Source of the DNA: DASSHC01 sp035693105
GTDB taxonomy: Bacteria > Chloroflexota > Chloroflexia > Thermomicrobiales > Thermomicrobiaceae
Reading direction: 5' to 3'
Length of the DNA: 9,384 nucleotides
NCBI GenBank assembly: GCA_035693105.1
Contig: DASSHC010000488.1
Coordinates: 1-9,384, forward strand
Shown here: positions 6,676-9,384 of the stretch, one piece after another
How positions within the stretch are numbered: the stretch's first letter is position 1
How the letters are laid out: every line of letters starts with the position of its first letter
Notes under the pieces: generated by a model
The model's input: the letters and a program-made list of their open reading frames with translations, nothing else
Told to the model about the DNA's origin: nothing
The model's database searches: none
Program-made: the position numbers and the translations under genes

Positions 6676-7362
6676 TCAGTGGAAGGAGCCTGGAGGACCG
6701 TGCGTCTCATCGATGCTGACGATGCCGTGGCGGATCGCGAAGATGAGCGCCCCCAGGCGTGAGCCGACGTTGAGCTTCGCGAAGATATTGACCATATGCG
6801 TGCGAATCGTATCGGGCCGAACCTGCAACTGCTCGGCGATCTCTTTGTCCGACAGGCCGTGCGCCAGCGATTCGAGGACCTGCCGCTCCCGCGGCGTCAG
6901 CTGCTCCACGATCCTGCGGCTGGCGGATTCTTCGCGGCGCTTCCACTCCGCCATCTGCACCAGGTCGATGATCTCGCTCGGCGACAAGAGATACTGGTCC
7001 ACCATCACGCGGCGAATCGCGTCGATGACGTTGACGACGCTCGTCGACTTCTGCAAGACGCCACGCGCGCCCGCCTGGACGGCTTGCGCCACCCGGACGG
7101 GATCCTCGACCGCCGTCAGCACAAACATGCGGACTCCGTGAATGCTCGCGCGCAGGTGCTGGATCACGGCGCCCCCGTCGCCATCCGGGAGCATCAGGTC
7201 GACGACTGCCACGTCGATCTCCGGCGCGGTCTCCAGGAGCTGCCGAACGGCGGCGACCGATCGGGCTTGCCCGACAACCTGGATATCCGGTTCCTGAGTC
7301 AAGACCGCGCAGAGCGCCTCGGAAAACGCCTGGTGGTCATCGACCAGCAACACTCTGATCAT
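6676..7362 (-). CDS. NarL/LuxR-family response regulator
   Basis: A 228-residue DNA-binding response regulator. The receiver domain covers about 1-120: the acidic pocket is D8-D9, the phospho-acceptor is D55 in VVDLMLPDGDG, T83 is in the LTA position and K105 completes the set. A linker of about 25 residues follows. The LuxR/NarL helix-turn-helix spans about 155-217, with LTPRERQVLESLAHGLSDKEIAEQL then VRPDTIRTHMVNIFAKLNV. On phosphorylation by the upstream kinase it should bind DNA as a dimer and control transcription. Its ATG overlaps the kinase stop in an ATGA (7359-7362), so the two proteins are translationally coupled. Targets are not shown by the sequence; the divergent gene at 9257 and the biosynthetic operon are candidates. 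Confidence 0.93.
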   Translation of the reverse strand: MIRVLLVDDHQAFSEALCAVLTQEPDIQVVGQARSVAAVRQLLETAPEIDVAVVDLMLPDGDGGAVIQHLRASIHGVRMFVLTAVEDPVRVAQAVQAGARGVLQKSTSVVNVIDAIRRVMVDQYLLSPSEIIDLVQMAEWKRREESASRRIVEQLTPRERQVLESLAHGLSDKEIAEQLQVRPDTIRTHMVNIFAKLNVGSRLGALIFAIRHGIVSIDETHGPPGSFH

Positions 7363-8972
7363 GAAACAATCCTCAGGTCAAAGGCGAATCGCGAGCCCCG
7401 GCCGGGCACGGACGCGAGATGAATCTGAGAGCCGTGGGCCTGCACAATGCTCTGGGCAACGAAGAGCCCGACACCCATCCCCGGGACGCTCTGCCGATCG
7501 ACGGTCTGGCCGCGATCGAACTTCTTGAAGATTCGATCGCGCTCATCCTCACGAATACCGACGCCGTGATCAATCACCTCGATCCGTACGCTCGCCTGGC
7601 ACGGCTCGGCGCGTAAGATGATTGGGGATTCGGGTTCCGAATAGTTGTCGGCATTGCTCAGCAGGTTACGCAAGACCTGGCCGATGCGGCTTGGATCTGC
7701 CAGCACCTGCTGGTCGGCGGTGATGTCCGTGATCACGGCATGCCTTCCCGGCAAACTCTCCGCGAAGTGCACCGCCTCGTCCATGATGTCAGCGATGGAC
7801 GTCGGCCGTGGGCGCACGCCGAACATCACTCCAGGGACGGCAGTCGCACCGCGCATGTCCGCGACCAGCACGTCGAGGGCGGCGACCTCGCGTTGAATGC
7901 CGCGCACAGTCTTTTCGTGTCGCTCAGGGAGCGCCGGATCGGAGGCGATGAAGTGCGCCCAGGTTCGGATGGCGGCGAGCGGTGATCCCAACTCATGCGC
8001 CAGCAGCTTGACGAACTCGTCATCACGGCTGGGGGATGCGACCGGCGAGCGAGCGCGCCCGACCGTTCTCCCCGCCGGAACCTCAAGCGCGCTCGTCAAG
8101 CTGCGCAGATCGACAAAGGTGCCCAACGTGATCGCGGACGCGAAGGCGAGTTGGAATCCGGGATCCGGCCAGGAGCGGTGCGTGGCCAGCGCCAGGGCGA
8201 GCTGCAACTGACAGGCTGCCCAGGTGGCGAGGCTCCAGAGCAGCCAGCCGGGCGCACGCCCTACGGCGCGGAGTTGCAAGACTGCCGCGACGGCCAGGCA
8301 CGCGATCGCCAGGGAGACGGTGGCCGCGATCTCTTGCGCCGTGACGCTTCCCGACTCGCGATGAAGCAGGGCGAATCCGGCGACGGCACTCAGCACAACT
8401 GGTACGCATGCGGACGAGAACGGATGCCCAGCGCGCGGCACAACCATCGGGCGTGGACGGCTGGCGAGCCAGAAGAGGTAGCTCGCGGCGAGCGCGGCGT
8501 CCACGCTCAGGGCCGCGGCGAGCGCGGGCGCGTGCCCTGTGCCGAGGCCGCTGAAACTCAGGGTGACCGCCAGAAGGCCAGCGCCGATCGCCCATGTCCC
8601 GTATGGGAAGCGGTCGCGAGGCACCAGAAAGGTGACGACCGCGGTGAAGAGAAGGTCGAACGACATCGCGCTGCCCAGGTCGGACACGAGGCCAGGGGCG
8701 CGCGCCGCGAGGAGCCGTAGCAGAAGCCAGCAAACCGCGGCTGCTCCGGCCGCGCCAAACACCAGCGAGACGCTCGCGGCCCACTGTCCGTGCCGGCGTG
8801 CTCGGCGAGCGCGCCGATAGGGATGCTGGCGAGCCCGGCTCGGGGTTTCGGTTGCCTCTGGGGAGGACAGGCGAGACGGCACCGCCCGCTGCTCATCCGG
8901 CTCACGATCGATTGTCGTCCCCCGCCCAGCAGCATCTGGAATCGGAGGTATGTCGAGATCCAGGATGTCCAC
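7359..8972 (-). CDS. Multi-pass membrane sensor histidine kinase (HisKA type)
   Basis: With the GTG start at 8972 the protein has 537 residues. The frame stays open up to 9281 (640 residues), but GGAGG (plus-strand 8980-8984) sits 7 nt before this GTG, and the longer form would overlap the divergent gene at 9257. An arginine-rich cytoplasmic start (about 1-64) is followed by about eight predicted membrane helices between roughly 65 and 290, with little soluble loop, so the sensor is membrane-embedded. The HisKA dimerisation domain follows, with phospho-accepting H326 in LLAHELGSPLAAI. The ATPase domain has the N box NLLSNADNYS (N436, N440), D468 in IDHGVGI and the glycine loop GMGVGLF (498-504). 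The H box has Gly where Arg or Lys is common. It should phosphorylate the regulator downstream. The signal sensed is unknown. The extra N-terminal residues of the longer form have mixed third-position composition and look non-coding to me. Confidence 0.87.
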   Translation of the reverse strand: MDILDLDIPPIPDAAGRGTTIDREPDEQRAVPSRLSSPEATETPSRARQHPYRRARRARRHGQWAASVSLVFGAAGAAAVCWLLLRLLAARAPGLVSDLGSAMSFDLLFTAVVTFLVPRDRFPYGTWAIGAGLLAVTLSFSGLGTGHAPALAAALSVDAALAASYLFWLASRPRPMVVPRAGHPFSSACVPVVLSAVAGFALLHRESGSVTAQEIAATVSLAIACLAVAAVLQLRAVGRAPGWLLWSLATWAACQLQLALALATHRSWPDPGFQLAFASAITLGTFVDLRSLTSALEVPAGRTVGRARSPVASPSRDDEFVKLLAHELGSPLAAIRTWAHFIASDPALPERHEKTVRGIQREVAALDVLVADMRGATAVPGVMFGVRPRPTSIADIMDEAVHFAESLPGRHAVITDITADQQVLADPSRIGQVLRNLLSNADNYSEPESPIILRAEPCQASVRIEVIDHGVGIREDERDRIFKKFDRGQTVDRQSVPGMGVGLFVAQSIVQAHGSQIHLASVPGRGSRFAFDLRIVS

Positions 8973-9256
8973 TGAGATCCCTCCGCTGCCTGGACGAACG
9001 GGGATCAGACGCTTGGTTTCTGCGTCAAAGCCTGCGCGCGTAGATATCTCCTCACCGTTCAACCGGACTGCGGCACGATATCCCCTGATATTAGGAATAC
9101 TTCGAAGGAATGAATCCTCAGATAGTTGGCATACCGGCGCGCTTAGGGGCGAATTCGCTGCCCAGACATTGGAACGCGATGAGATGCGGATTCTCACGCT
9201 CAACCCCTCGCGTACGGGCACGGACGGAGCCGGGCGCGCGCGAGCGGAGTAGTACG
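8973..9256. promoter_or_regulatory. Divergent intergenic region with AT-rich patch
   Basis: This stretch separates the leftward kinase from the rightward gene at 9257 and should hold both promoters. Positions 9041-9130 have 42 G/C in 90 bases by my count, clearly below the rest of the window, and contain AT-rich words such as GATATC and CTGATATTAG. On the minus strand TAATAT could be a -10 for the kinase operon, but no good -35 stands 17 nt upstream. On the plus strand TTGGCA (9126-9131) is a fair -35 without a convincing -10. Frames in both directions are open across part of the region, so it could also encode an N-terminal extension of the kinase. No operator repeat was recognised. Confidence 0.4.
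8980..8984 (-). promoter_or_regulatory. Ribosome binding site that sets the kinase start
   Basis: On the minus strand GGAGG (followed by G) is spaced 7 nt from the GTG at 8972-8970. It is the only well-placed Shine-Dalgarno plus start codon I found in the frame between 9281 and the first membrane helix. It decides the shorter start for the kinase, though not beyond doubt. Confidence 0.5.
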
Positions 9257-9384
9257 GTGTTCCGTTGGCCTGTAGGCGCAATCCCCCTCGTGATCATTAC
9301 GTTCAGTCTAGTGGTCGCGTTTGGCGCTGTGATGGGTGGCTCCCCTCAGCGCGGGCTCGGAACAACGCCCTGTCCGGCTAGGGA
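9257..9384 (+). CDS. Start of a divergent secreted or membrane-anchored protein (partial)
   Basis: A frame with a GTG start at 9257 stays open to the window edge (42 codons plus 2 bases). GGAG (9246-9249) lies 7 nt upstream of the GTG. The residues read MFRWPVGAIPLVIITFSLVV and continue AFGAVMGGSPQRGLGTTPCPAR. That is a short basic start, a hydrophobic helix of about 20 residues and then a polar stretch, which fits a signal peptide or N-terminal anchor. There is no lipoprotein Cys at the expected place. The gene is divergent from the sensor kinase, a common position for a regulated target. Function is unknown because only the N-terminus is visible. Confidence 0.55.
   Translation, partial: MFRWPVGAIPLVIITFSLVVAFGAVMGGSPQRGLGTTPCPAR

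Noticed and set aside
8950..9252. Plus-strand frame of 100 codons ending just before the GTG at 9257
   Set aside because: It starts inside the kinase gene on the opposite strand, has no clear ribosome binding site and no recognisable features; kept only as a note under the divergent region.
1..9384. CRISPR arrays, tRNA or rRNA genes, transposases, phage genes
   Set aside because: No regularly spaced repeats, no tRNA-like TTCGA cloverleaf ends, and no transposase or integrase motifs were seen on either strand.

Overview
The window is GC-rich bacterial DNA. Reading frames have strongly G/C-biased third codon positions, starts include GTG, and good GGAGG-type ribosome binding sites are present. 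The GC content, a membrane-bound HisKA kinase paired with a NarL-type regulator, and a scattered-type intergenic repeat fit a high-GC Chloroflexota (Thermomicrobia/Sphaerobacter-like) genome. That placement is only an impression; nothing here is a taxonomic marker.

Left part (about 174-6338, + strand): a sigma70-like promoter (174-202) precedes a compact biosynthetic operon. Its genes are an AMP-forming acyl/amino-acid ligase (323-1876), a glutamine-hydrolysing asparagine-synthetase-type amidotransferase (1864-3861, overlapping the ligase by 13 nt), a free-standing acyl carrier protein (3986-4258), a NadE-family ammonia-dependent amide ligase (4265-5278, 6 nt after the carrier gene) and a membrane-anchored alpha/beta hydrolase (5403-6338). 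Together they look like a carrier-protein-based pathway. The ligase would activate a carboxylic acid and load it on the phosphopantetheinylated carrier. The two ATP-pyrophosphatase amidotransferases would amidate carboxylates, and the hydrolase might release or transfer the product at the membrane. The substrate cannot be read from the sequence. The NadE-like protein differs from housekeeping NAD synthase in several places and is probably a pathway enzyme.

Middle (6339-6675): a convergent intergenic region with no credible gene. It holds an imperfect inverted-repeat element of about 105 bp (6491-6595) that looks like a dispersed intergenic mini-repeat.

Right part (6676-8972, - strand): a two-component pair read leftwards, a multi-pass membrane histidine kinase followed by a NarL/LuxR-type response regulator. 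The two are joined by a 4-nt ATGA overlap (7359-7362). Upstream of the kinase lies an intergenic region of about 284 bp with an AT-richer patch. Beyond it, on the + strand, a divergent gene begins at 9257 and runs off the window. Its first residues form a hydrophobic signal/anchor segment, and it may be a target of the two-component system.
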